In this document: positions 20,732 to 31,171 of the stretch, piece by piece | How positions within the stretch are numbered: position 1 is the stretch's first letter | Layout: the number at the start of each line of letters is the position of its first letter | Source: Diploscapter coronatus | Taxonomy: Eukaryota > Nematoda > Chromadorea > Rhabditida > Rhabditidae | Assembly (NCBI GenBank): GCA_964036155.1 | Contig: OZ038422.1 | Span: 36,417,201 to 36,481,200 of the forward strand | Direction: 5' to 3' | Length of the DNA stretch: 64,000 nt | Program-made: the position numbers and the translations under genes | Notes under the pieces: generated by a model | Databases searched by the model: none | What the model saw: the letters and a program-made list of their open reading frames with translations, nothing else | Told to the model about the DNA's origin: nothing

Positions 20732-22838
20732 CTGAATTTGAGGGAAGCATCGGCGCCGCAAGAGAACATTCGCATTTGTGGGTCGATGTAAACTTGCTGT
20801 ACGCCTTGCACCGAGGAGAAAGAGACTGCCAAGTGATTATTGATGAACATTTTAAGAAGAACCAAAGCCTTTTCATTAGAAAATCATTTATCTTGTCTGA
20901 AAGAGAATCCACTCTTGACCACATGCTCCCTGGGCAGAGCGTACATCAGCGGAGGATTCGAATCAGCCGACCAGATTTCGAGGTCGCCTTCCGAAGATCC
21001 AACCACAATGAGGGTCCTGCAAATTTAAGCGAAAAATGAATGGATTATACAGATTTTCGTTAAAAAATGAAAATTTGCTGACAAAGACCAAAAAATATAC
21101 ACAATTCTATTGCCAATCTAGATCATTTCTGGCTTATAAAATCCATCTGCATATCATTTATGAAAATTCTTTTTTTTTATTTTAAAAATAAGAAACTGAT
21201 CGAGAATATTGACGAGAAATGGCTATGGATTTATTAACTTCTAAGAATCTTTCTTTTTATCAATTCCAAATGATTGTTTTCTAATCTGATGAACATTGTC
21301 AATGGATGGAATGTAATATTTGTTAAGAAACCGAAGTATAACTATCATTGAAAAATTACCTGTTGATTGGGTAGGTAGAGAGCGACCTGCGCTCCCTCGG
21401 GATGGCAGGCCCACGTGTGGACGAGGGCCTTGTTCTGAGGCAGAAGAGTGTCCCACAAGCCGAGGTTTTGGTCGAGAGAGGAACAGCCTGCAGTCAGGAG
21501 GACCGAGGCTGAATGGCCCAGGAAACGCACGTCGCACGCTATCTTGTTGTGGCAGCGGGTGTTCTAAAGATGAAAAAAATAATATGATTTGCTAAATATT
21601 TGTTCATATTAAGAAAAACACTACAAAAAATTTATCGTGTAAAATTTTCTTTTCCTAAATATTTGATGGAATTATTGTGATTTGAAAGAAAAATTTCTGG
21701 GTCTGGGATTTATAGTAAAATTTACGGGGATTCTTCGTTAATTTTTTTTACAAACGGTCCCATACCAAAATTTCATGACATTCAGCGTAAAAACGCGCTT
21801 TGATTGGGAAAAACTTACGAAGCAAGGTTTCTTCTGTTCAGCCGCCTGAGTGGCCTGACACGAGCAGAGCATCTCGTCCCCATTCACCGCAGCGAACTTG
21901 TTGCCGTTGTGAGAGAACGTGATCTTCGTTACCTGAAATTGAAATTGAATTTTAGCCAAGTTCAAACAAGATTTTCTCGATTTTTACATAGAATTTTGGA
22001 AAGAAATAAAATAAAGATTCAATAAAGTCTCGGGAATCTCTAACTAAGAAATTGCCTACTTTAGCATGCTGACCGGCGATTCTGGCAGTGTAAACTACCT
22101 TTCCTCCCTACTTCTACATTTTGATCGAGCCATCCGAAGAGCCGGTCACGTCTAAAATCAGTCATATATTTACAAAGCTGGGGATAATTGAATAGAAATT
22201 AACGATTTATTGAAAAGGTGAAATAAATTGCAATATTTTTATTTTAAAAACAAAAAAAACCACTTACAAAATGGTGAAGATGGATGCGAGTCAACTCTTC
22301 TAATTCCTGTCTCTTTGTGTTTCAACAACTGAAAATCAAAAATCATTATCTTCTATAAATGGATAGATTTAAAAAAAAAAAAAATAATAATAAGCCTCTA
22401 TCATAACACTTTCACTAATAAAAATAATTTAAATTTGCTACACCACAACAATCTTGGTTTACCTTGGGCAGAGTCCTTCGCTTCTATCGACGATCACGTC
22501 GATAACTATCAGTCGTTTATTGTTTTATGAAGAAAAAGAAGAACTTTTCATAATGAGAAGTGGAATAAAATACAGGCAAAAGTTCATTTAAAAAAATATT
22601 TTAATTCACCAAATTTGGAATTCTGGTATTCAATCTTATTTTCTTCTCATTTTTTTTCGATAAGAATGATAAATTTTTCAGATCCTTATAAAGATAAAAA
22701 AATTCGTATATTTTTCAAAGAAAAATTTTGGAGTCTACCTTATCATCCCTGGCTTCCTCCCTCGAATCACCGAAATCCTTCTCATCATCTGAATCGTAAT
22801 CCACACCCCAGTCATCCGTTCGGTGGGAAGCTGAAAAT
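20732..22838 (-). pseudogene. Rabconnectin-3 alpha/DMXL C-terminal WD40 fragment
   Basis: On the minus strand, exon-like pieces match the C-terminal WD-repeat part of DMXL/rabconnectin-3, a regulator of V-ATPase and Rab3 function. In order they are: 22742-22838 (TDDWGVDYDSDDEKDF), about 22262-22328 (GIRRVDSHPSSPF), about 22042-22152 (TGSSDGSIKM), 21819-21932 (VTKITFSHNGNKFAAVNGD), 21360-21563 (DVRFLGHSASVLLTAG, ALVHTWACHPEGAQVALYLP), about 20897-21016 (LIVVGSSEGDLEIW) and 20732-20825 (VYIDPQMRMFSCGADASLKF). The second WD piece contains two TAG stops where family members have tryptophan. The exon expected between 21360 and 21016 is missing, and the donor after 20897 is not GT. N-terminal parts are absent; segment A begins right after 22838. 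I call it a truncated, decayed copy. Confidence 0.75.
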
Positions 22839-23163
22839 TAGAATCGCTTTTTTTTTTAGAAATAATAGAGAAGAGAAAGAGGATAGAAACTATAAGGGGT
22901 CGTTTTTTTCAAATTTGGATTAAGATTTTATATATCAAAGCATTTTTGAAGTAGTTTCAAACATTCTCGAATTTTAAATTTTATTAGCTCTTCGGAAGAA
23001 TTGGCGATTTTTAATTTTGTTGAAATTCAGAAAATTGGATGAATTTTCAGTTTTTCTTTCAATTTCAGAAAGATGTGCAAATTTTTGAAAAGTCGGTATT
23101 TTCCAAAAGTTGACATTTTTTAGAAAGGGGGAATGGTTTTTTAAAAAATTTCAAAAGTCTCAC

Positions 23164-24509
23164 ATTAGCGTCTCCCTTCTGGAATTTGCTGGCTTTTTGC
23201 GAGAACAGGGTCAGCTTCAATTTCTACTCTCCTTCAGACGCTCGCTCCACGTCGGTCTGAAAATGTTGGAATTTTTTAAATACATTTTAAAAATTTGAGC
23301 CTAAACTCAAGAATTTAACAAATTTTCAAATATTTAAATTACTCGAAAAGATACGGTTTAAAAACCAACATCTTTCCAAATTCGCCATCTCGAAGTTCAA
23401 GATAACCAACTTTTCGAAATATTTTTTTTTGTAAAATTCACAGGAATTGAAATCTTTTCTAAGCTTTATCACAAACCATGGGCCTGGGGAACATTACAAA
23501 ATTCTCCTTGAAACTTTTTTCTTCAAATTTTCAAAATCTATTTTCCAGGGCTTACATTGAGTCTCTCGAGGGATCTGTTGACCCTCCTCTGTAGTCGACG
23601 GAGATGCCGATGCCTATAGCGAGAAGCCACGACCGAGACGGACGCGCTGGTTGTAACGCTGGCCGAGATAGCGCGGACCACAGGCCTGGAAACAAAATAT
23701 TCAAATTTTTATTTGCCAATTTTCTGAAAATATCAACCTTTTCACTTTGAATATTCTCTGCACGTTTCAAAGGTCTAAAGATTGTTTTAATTTTTAAGCT
23801 AATAAAATGTTTTGTAAGTTTAAAAATTCTCCTAATCCCGCTCAGAAAATCGACGAAATGAGGAGAATTTCTTTCGTCAGCTAAAATATTCAAACGTTGA
23901 ATAAATTCAAGCGAGGTTTCCAGTAAGTTTAAAAATATCAAGCATTTTCAATAAGGAAATTGAGAAATGTTTGCATCAATTTTGAAGCATTATTGGAAAA
24001 AAATGAAAATAAATTATTGAGTTCTCAAATTTTTGAGCCGAGTCTTACAAAATGTTCAATTTTTACAAGTCTTTTCACAGGGGAAGTTTTAAAAAATGAT
24101 CCTGTCAAGACTTGAGGTAGAATTTTTTTCAAAATGTTAAAATTTTCCCAAAATACCACACCTGACGGATCTGAATTCGACGGCAGCCGCCTTCTTGGTG
24201 CGGTTGTTTCTGCGGTGCAGCTTGCGACTCGGCTGAAAATCAAGATTTTTCAAGTTCTAATTTTTTTTCAAAACTTAATCTTTTCTTCTGAAAATTGAAT
24301 TTTCATCTTCATGTTTTCAAATATAAAAATGCCAAAAGTCCAATTAAAACTACCGAAATTTTGACATAAAAATTCACAAAAAAAAAAATAGTATCAAGGA
24401 CCCATTAAAATGATTAATTTTGTACCTGGTTGAGCCTGATCTTGACGCGTCTCGCCCAATGCTTGAGGAAGTGTGGATTGAAGAGCATCTGATTGCCTCG
24501 AATAGTCAT
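23164..24509 (-). pseudogene. Ribosomal protein eL13 (RPL13) pseudogene, copy A
   Basis: Minus-strand exons are 24426-24509 (GNQMLFNPHFLKHWARRVK, the eL13 N-terminus), 24162-24232 (RKLHRRNNRTKKAAA), 23556-23685 (RYNQRVRLGRGFSL, then in another frame ISVDYRG) and 23164-23256 (LKLTLFSQKASKFQKGDA). eL13 is a large-subunit ribosomal protein of about 205-210 residues. A stop and frame change fall in exon 3, where the EELKAAGI...REART stretch is missing. Exon 4 has an in-frame TAG, and the exon present in copy B at 55025-55126 is deleted. The introns are retained, so this is not a processed retrocopy. Confidence 0.8.
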
Positions 24510-24650
24510 TTTTGGTGCTGACTTGCGTGGAATCTTTCACAACCAACCAAACAAATGAATTACCCCTAAAGATTAAATATTCAATTGGCTAATTAGTTGG
24601 ATAATTAAGAAGTAATTAAAACGATAATTAACGCAAATTTGAAGACTTAA

Positions 24651-26617
24651 GACGGAGTCTTTCTAAGACTCAAATAATCCATAAAGAGAGACTGCATTTG
24701 GACAAAAGTCCTTTTACCGGGATATGGCCCATATGGGTGGATAGCCCCCTGGTCACTGATCACAAAAATTATGTTTTTAGACCCTATCCCCAAAAGTGGG
24801 CGGAGCTATGCTAATTTGAAAATTTTGATTTTGATGAAAAAATGCTTGTCAGAAGTGACAAAGAAAGCTTTTTTGCTATAAAAGATTTTTGAAAAATTTA
24901 AAAAGGATGATCATCTGTGGACTCTAGCGCTTCTCCTGATATACAATTTGTGGGGGGTCAACCACCTACTTGAGGTGGGAGGAGGTCCCAAAGTGAAAAT
25001 AGGTGTTGCGCACACTGACATTTTTTGCACAAAATCGGCCATACTGAAAAATTTTGTTAATTCCCATCACGTAGAATCACTTTTAAAATATTTTCTATCA
25101 AGTTTAAAATGTTTTGGGCAAAAAATTTGGTCGAAACTACCTGGACCGCTGGGGTATTGACGTTCTCAAAGTTGCTCGACCCAAATATCGAATTTTCAAT
25201 TTTGAGGGTTAGACCCCACAACATGTATACCATTCGATAGAGCTCGGAAAACTGAACAACTTTTGTGAAGGCACCTCATGATTATCTGTTATGGTATGGG
25301 AGTGGTACCTCAAAAAGCAAAAATTGAAATAAATTTTCCGAAAAATGGTATGCGAAAATTTTCATATAAAGTGCGGTCAAATATGGGCTCAAATTGAAGC
25401 TAGAGACATCTATTATTTATCCCCATAAAATTTAGAGTCGAACGATATCAAACATGGTATGGTCCAAATGGTAGCGACCCATATGGTCAGGCTACCATTT
25501 GGTAACCAATACCCATCATGTTATATATCAAACGAAAGCCCTTATCGAACTGAATAATATTCTGAAAACCGCTTGAAAAACAGATCAGTCTATCGTCTTT
25601 TATGGTCATTTGAAAATACCCCATTTTTAGTCTTTTTCGGTAGGTGGTTATAGCCAATTATAATGATGGTATAATGAGACCACTTGCTGAAATTGATAGA
25701 AATGGACTCGAATATTACTCTCCAGTCAATTTTGAGTCGATTGATACCCATCTTGATATAGTATCACTCGGGTACCATATGGGTGGTTTTCCATGGACCC
25801 ATATGGTAACATGATAAAGTGATAGCACGATACTCTAGGAAGCAAAAATGAAGTATTGCTCTTCAACTGCTATATCCCGAAAAGATTTTTCGAATTAATT
25901 TGATTTTGGAAAAGTTATGAATTTTTGAAAATTTTTGTCATTTTCATAGTTAGATCCATTCAAACTGCTATACCACGCATACCATAACAGATAATCATGA
26001 GGTGCCTTCACAAAAGTTGTTCAGTTTTCCGAGCTCTATCGAATGGTATACATGTTGTGGGGTCTAACCCTCAAAATTGAAAATTCGATATTTGGGTCGA
26101 GCAACTTTGAGAACGTCAATACCCCAGCGGTCCAGGTAGTTTCGACCAAATTTTTTGCCCAAAACATTTTAAACTTGATAGAAAATATTTTAAAAGTGAT
26201 TCTACGTGATGGGAATTAACAAAATTTTTCAGTATGGCCGATTTTGTGCAAAAAATGTCAGTGTGCGCAACACCTATTTTCACTTTGGGACCTCCTCCCA
26301 CCTCAAGTAGGTGGTTGACCCCCCCACAAATTGTATATCAGGAGAAGCGCTAGAGTTCACAGATGATCGTCCTTTTTAAATTTTTCGAAAATCTCTTATA
26401 GCAAAAAAGTTTTCTTTGTCCCTTCTGACGACCATGTTTTTGCCTATGTGACAAAATTGCAAGTGGGCGTGGCCACGCATGCAAAAGGGGGCGGGACCTA
26501 AAAACCTAATTTTTGTGATCAGTGACCAAGGGGCTATCCACCCATATGGGCCATATCCCGGTAGAAGGACTTTTATCCTAATGCAGTTCTTTGCTCGAGT
26601 CTTAGAAAGACTCCGTC
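24651..26617. mobile_element. Foldback (long inverted repeat) element, 1.97 kb
   Basis: Arms of about 650 bp (24651-25306 and 25975-26617) are reverse complements around a loop of about 670 bp. The outer termini are GACGGAGTCTTTCTAAGACTC and its complement, flanked on both sides by TTAA. Copy B at 56770-56790 has no element at this point and reads GAGACAAATCAGTTCTCG, close to the expected empty site. There is no transposase ORF; identical 61-codon ORFs on the two strands (24978-25160, 26116-26301) merely reflect the palindrome. The TTAA flanks suggest a piggyBac-like source, but a TA duplication is also possible. Confidence 0.85.
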
Positions 26618-26818
26618 TTAAATCAATTCTCGAAGAAAACAAGATGGCAGACAAAAGAATGAAAAATTATCCGGAAAAGTTCACAAGACACCTGACAGCT
26701 CTAAATTGAGCTAATTAAATGATAATTAACAGGCAATTATCGGAAAATTAATGTCAAAATCAAAAGAAGTCTAAAGGAATTTTAAAGTTTTCAAGGCAAA
26801 TCTTAAAAGGGGGGAAGG

Positions 26819-28190
26819 GGATATTTAGGAGATCTTTACAAGGAGAATATTTACAAAGGAGAATATTTACAAGGAGGGGATATTTACAAGGAGGGGATAG
26901 TTACAAGGAGGGGATATTTACAAGGAGGGGATATTTACAAGAAGAATATTTACAAGGAGGGGATATTTACAAGGAGGGGATATTTACAAGGAGGGGATAT
27001 TTACAAGGAGGGGATATTTACAAGGAGAATATTTACAAGGAGGGGATATTTACAAGAAGAATATTTACAAGGAGGGGATATTTACAAGAAGAATATTTAC
27101 AAGGAGGGGATATTTACAAGGAGGGGATATTTACAAGGAGGGGATATTTACAAGGAGGGGATATTTACAAGGAGGGGATATTTACAAGGAGGGGATATTT
27201 ACAAGGAGGGGATATTTACAAGGAGAATATGTACAAGGAGGGAATATTTACAAGGAGGGGATATTTACAAGGAGGGGATATTTACAAGGAGGGGATATTT
27301 ACAAGGAGGGGATATTTACAAGGAGAATATGTACAAGGAGGGAATATTTACAAGGAGGGGATATTTACAAAGGAGAATATTTACAAGGAGGGGATATTTA
27401 CAAGAGAATATTTACAAGGAGGGGATATTTACAAGGAGGGGATATTTACAAGGAGGGGATATTTACAAGAGAATATTTACAAGGAGGGGATATTTACAAG
27501 GAGGGGATATTTACAAGGAGGGGATATTTACAAGGAGAATATGTACAAGGAGGGAATATTTACAAGGAGGGGATATTTACAAAGGAGAATATTTACAAGG
27601 AGGGGATATTTACAAGGAGAATATTTACAAGGAGGGGATATTTACAAGGAGGGGATATTTACAAGGAGGGGATATTTACAAGGAGGGGATATTTACAAGA
27701 GAATATTTACAAGGAGGGGATATTTACAAGAGAATATTTACAAGGAGGGGATATTTACAAGGAGGGGATATTTACAAGGAGGGGATATTTACAAGGAGAA
27801 TATGTACAAGGAGGGAATATTTACAAGGAGGGGATATTTACAAAGGAGAATATTTACAAGGAGGGGATATTTACAAGGAGAATATTTACAAGGAGGGGAT
27901 ATTTACAAGGAGGGGATATTTACAAGGAGGGGATATTTACAAGGAGGGGATATTTACAAGAGAATATTTACAAGGAGGGGATATTTACAAGAGAATATTT
28001 ACAAGGAGGGGATATTTACAAGGAGGGGATAGTTACAAGGAGGGGATATTTACAAGGAGGGGATATTTACAAGAAGAATATTTACAAGGAGGGGATATTT
28101 ACAAGGAGGGGATATTTACAAGGAGGGGATATTTACAAGAGAGAATATTTACAAGAGAGAATATTTACAAGAGAGAATATTTAAGAGGGA
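26819..28190 (+). repeat. 17-bp minisatellite array, 1.37 kb
   Basis: About eighty tandem units of GGAGGGGATATTTACAA occur with 14-16-bp variants (GGAGAATATTTACAA, GAGAATATTTACAA). A 261-bp higher-order block is repeated, shown by the rare ATGTACAAGG variant at 27541 and 27802. Copy B has only two or three related units (59853-59912), so the array expanded after the duplication. Two long overlapping ORFs cross it only because the unit has no stop in those frames. Confidence 0.92.
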
Positions 28191-28211
28191 GGTGAGAGGG
28201 GAGAGCATCTC

Positions 28212-28877
28212 TGCTAATGCATGTCCCGTCGCCACATAGCGCCACTTCTGAGCCCGAGCACGACAAGCAGTCGCATCCTTGGAAACAAATCTTTATTTCG
28301 TACGTCCAATACTAGAATTTTATGAAGATGTTTTGTAATTGTTGAAATTTCATTATCAGCTGTTTGTGCGTTATTCAGAGCGTTAACATCATTTGTAGTA
28401 AATGGAAGGAATTTTGAAATTTAAACCAGGAAATGGCAATATGAAGATGATGAAAATCGATAAGCCAACCTTTTCATCACTTCCATCTCTGCAGTCAGAA
28501 ATGCCGTTGCAGCGGAGCGATGCACTGACCACTTTCGACTGCAATTCAGAAGTTTTAGAATTTCTTTTGAATTGGAAAATTGTTTGATTGTGTTTGAGCG
28601 TCATGATATTTTATGCACTCAAAAATGATCACATGAACTGTACTACACAATTTTTTCTTAATTTCTACTGCAATTGTAATTTTCATGTAAATTCAAGAAG
28701 AATCTACTGAAGTTTTCAAAATACTCCAAAAGATCTGCTGCAGTAATCGTGTAAGAGTAATAAATGAATGCCGATTATTCATGATTTTCTAACCAGTTCA
28801 TTGACGCAATGGAATCCGAATCCTTGGCAGTGGTTGATATCCTCGACTGTGGGGGGTAGGACTCGTTTCGCATAATC
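28212..28877 (-). pseudogene. LDL-receptor class A module fragment, 3' truncated
   Basis: Minus-strand exon-like pieces carry LDLa sequence. They are about 28799-28877 (INHCQGFGFHCVNEL), about 28473-28545 (SKVVSASLRCNGISDCRDGSDE, the typical C-DxxDGSDE calcium-binding end) and about 28212-28275 (SCSGSEVALCGDGTCIS, the start of another module). LDLa modules bind ligands extracellularly. The reading then enters the end of segment A and is lost, so the gene is cut there. The upstream N-terminal part was not found with confidence. Confidence 0.6.
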
Positions 28878-29203
28878 TGCAACAAGAATAATTGAAATAT
28901 GATAGAATGCTTAACTTAAACATTTTTTCCGCTAATTTTGGTATTGTCTGCTTATTTTCAAAAATTTAACTTCACTTCTGTACTATTTTGGAAGATGTTG
29001 AAACATTTAACTACAACTAGAATTTTGCCAAGGGTGAGTACATTATTGCCAGATAAAATGATGAACACGATTTTTCCAACATGCTGTTTGAAGTGAGTAC
29101 CATCTTGATGCACTATTCTTCGCTTTTCTTTCCCGCTTTGGCAAGATTGTACACAAGTACCTTATGTATTTTCAACATAAAAGCACACTTGCACTTCTTA
29201 CAT

Positions 29204-29986
29204 TCAGATCGACGAGTTTCTGCGACTCAGCACCCGATCCAAGAGCAGAAAGAGAAGGGGAGTGAGGGCGAGAAGAAGAGCCAGTAGCAGGCACAGGCCG
29301 ATCAGAACCACGATCGAGGGAACCTGAAACTACAGAAGTTGTAAGATGATCCAACATTATCAATGAGGCAACTTGTCAATGACGGAGTTATTTTTTGTCA
29401 AGCAACGCAGCCTTCTGGAAAAAATAAAAGAAACGATCTTTTGAAAAATCACGCCATAATTGTATTCTGTTGCTCCGCATCTTAGCTATTTACAAATAAC
29501 ATGTCAATGCTTACATCCTTAACGCAGCCACAACAGCGAACGGCCATCCAGTTGCGCAGTCCGTCCATCTTCTGCTTGGCACCCGTCATGAAACCGCTGA
29601 AAATGAGGAAGATTAGTGGAGGTTTTATGAAGTCCGAAACAAATATGAACGGAATCGATATAAAATGTGTCACTTCCTATTGCAACCTACCCCCGTATTT
29701 TTATAAACCCCATCAAAACCTCCCTAGGGACTGTACAGCAACATGGATGTTTCGTAAGAAAAATAAAATGGCAAAAATATGGAATAGGACAATAAATTCT
29801 CTCTTCAGATTTGCATTAAATGAACTGCGCTGTTAATTGAATAAATCCATAAAATCGCTGTACCTGTCTAGCGGCCTGAGTGACGAATTTGATCAGCGCG
29901 AAGATGACGTTGGCGACGGTCGCGTCTAGTGGATCCAGAATCATTCGTTGCAACGCCTTCGGAATCGTTGTCCAGTAGTCGAAAAT
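29204..29986 (-). pseudogene. C-terminal piece of an unrecognised membrane protein
   Basis: Three minus-strand pieces have good splice sites: 29864-29986 (IFDYWTTIPKALQRM, VANVIFALIKFV), 29515-29596 (GFMTGAKQKMDGLRNWM, CCGC) and 29204-29323 (VPSIVVLIGLCLLLALLLAL, TPLLFLLLDRVLSRRNSSI, stop). The last is a clear membrane-spanning segment with a short basic tail. Joining the first two leaves a one-base frame conflict, so either I have missed the true site or the gene is decayed. Another exon-like stretch with a GTGAGT donor lies at 30318-30370. I do not recognise the family. Confidence 0.4.
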
Positions 29987-30599
29987 CTGGAAAAAAAAAC
30001 GCAATTAAAAAACCGATAGTGATCTTCGATTTTTTTTTGAAAGTTTTAAAATTAAGTTAATGCAAATTTTGAATATGTAACCTTATTCCAATTTCCGGTT
30101 ATTCATTTTTGAATAGACCAAAATGGTATAAATCCACACGCACCAAGTAGGCGTTTAGTAAAAATGAAATCCGAAAGAAAAATTTTTCTTGATAAAAAAA
30201 TTTGCTCAAAAAATAAAGAAAAAAGCAACCCGATGATCCAAATCAACGACCATTCCCCCCTCATCTCGGGTCGAATACTCGGCATCCACTGTGGCTCGCC
30301 CAGCACGACACTCACTTTGGAACAACTGCTGTAGCAGAGTTCCAGCAGGACGGCCGGATGAAGTTTGGGAATGTGGGAAGAGAGACGAGATAAAAGACTC
30401 CAAGGAGTTGAGACCGATCGGCGTGAAGAGAATATGAAATGAAAGATAATTTGTCCTAATTTTTTTTTTCCAAATTAAAGATAACTCGCCAATTAAATCC
30501 AACTTAATCACCTTAATGGACTCTCCTGCTCTGCCTCTGATCTTCAAATTCAGACTCAACAAATATCAAAAATTCAAAACTTCTCAAAGAAATAGTTCT

Positions 30600-31170
30600 T
30601 TTATAGAGGAAAAATCTTAATTTTTAAAAATTCTCATACTCCCAAAAATATAATCATAAAGTCATGCAAAATTCTCGTTGAAAATTTTCTTAAAATTTCA
30701 AAGCTGACTTCTGCTGTATATCCGGAGATATTTAAAAACCGGAAGCCAAAAAGGAAGAGCTTGAAATTTCAAGTCTCCCAAAAATCCCAAAACAAATTTT
30801 TAGGCCCAAAATCGAAGAAGAAACGATTTTCGGCAAGTGGGCTTTGTTTACGCGCGACAAAGTACCGTAACGAGCGCCAACCACTTTGCTTTATTTTTGC
30901 TCGGGGCCTCGCGCTTTCAAGCTAATTACACGTTGGAAATCGTGAGTTAATTGTCCTTAATTATTCCAGTTAATTACCCTAAACGAATTGACATAGTTTG
31001 GGACCCCTGTTTGATTTAGTCCCAAAAAACTACTTAAAATGGGATTTTCAATTTTAGGCCCCAAGTCCTAAAAATCATAGTTATTGTTAATTGTCCTAAT
31101 TAATTTAGTTAATTATAGGGCAAAGTTTTCTTAATTGCAGGCAAAATTAACTAGTTCTCCTACCCGATTC
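30600..31170. other. Intergenic region, no gene recognised
   Basis: AT-rich sequence with a short GC-rich block at 30830-30925. I see no supported feature. Confidence 0.4.
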
Positions 31171-31171
31171 G

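Larger units (their letters stand above)
22850..28216. repeat. Segmental duplication, copy A
   Basis: From TTTTTTAGAAATAATAGAG to GGTGAGAGGGGAGAGCATC this segment aligns by eye with copy B (54830-59930) through several kilobases, often base for base (for example 23268-23560 with 55424-55718). Relative to B, A contains the foldback element (24651-26617) and the minisatellite expansion. It lacks the LINE and about 230 bp (equivalent to 54925-55150). It carries the eL13 pseudogene on the minus strand. Confidence 0.85.

Noticed and set aside
24978..26301. Identical 61-codon ORFs on opposite strands (24978-25160 plus, 26116-26301 minus)
   Set aside because: They are the two arms of the foldback element; no domain or splice support.
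26819..28190. CRISPR array
   Set aside because: The repeats are directly adjacent with no unique spacers, and the context is eukaryotic.
27229..28195. Two overlapping ORFs of 267 and 288 codons with repeats such as YKEGIFTRRGYLQGGD
   Set aside because: They only reflect a 17-bp minisatellite whose unit lacks stops in two frames; the same motif is read out of phase in both, and copy B has no array.
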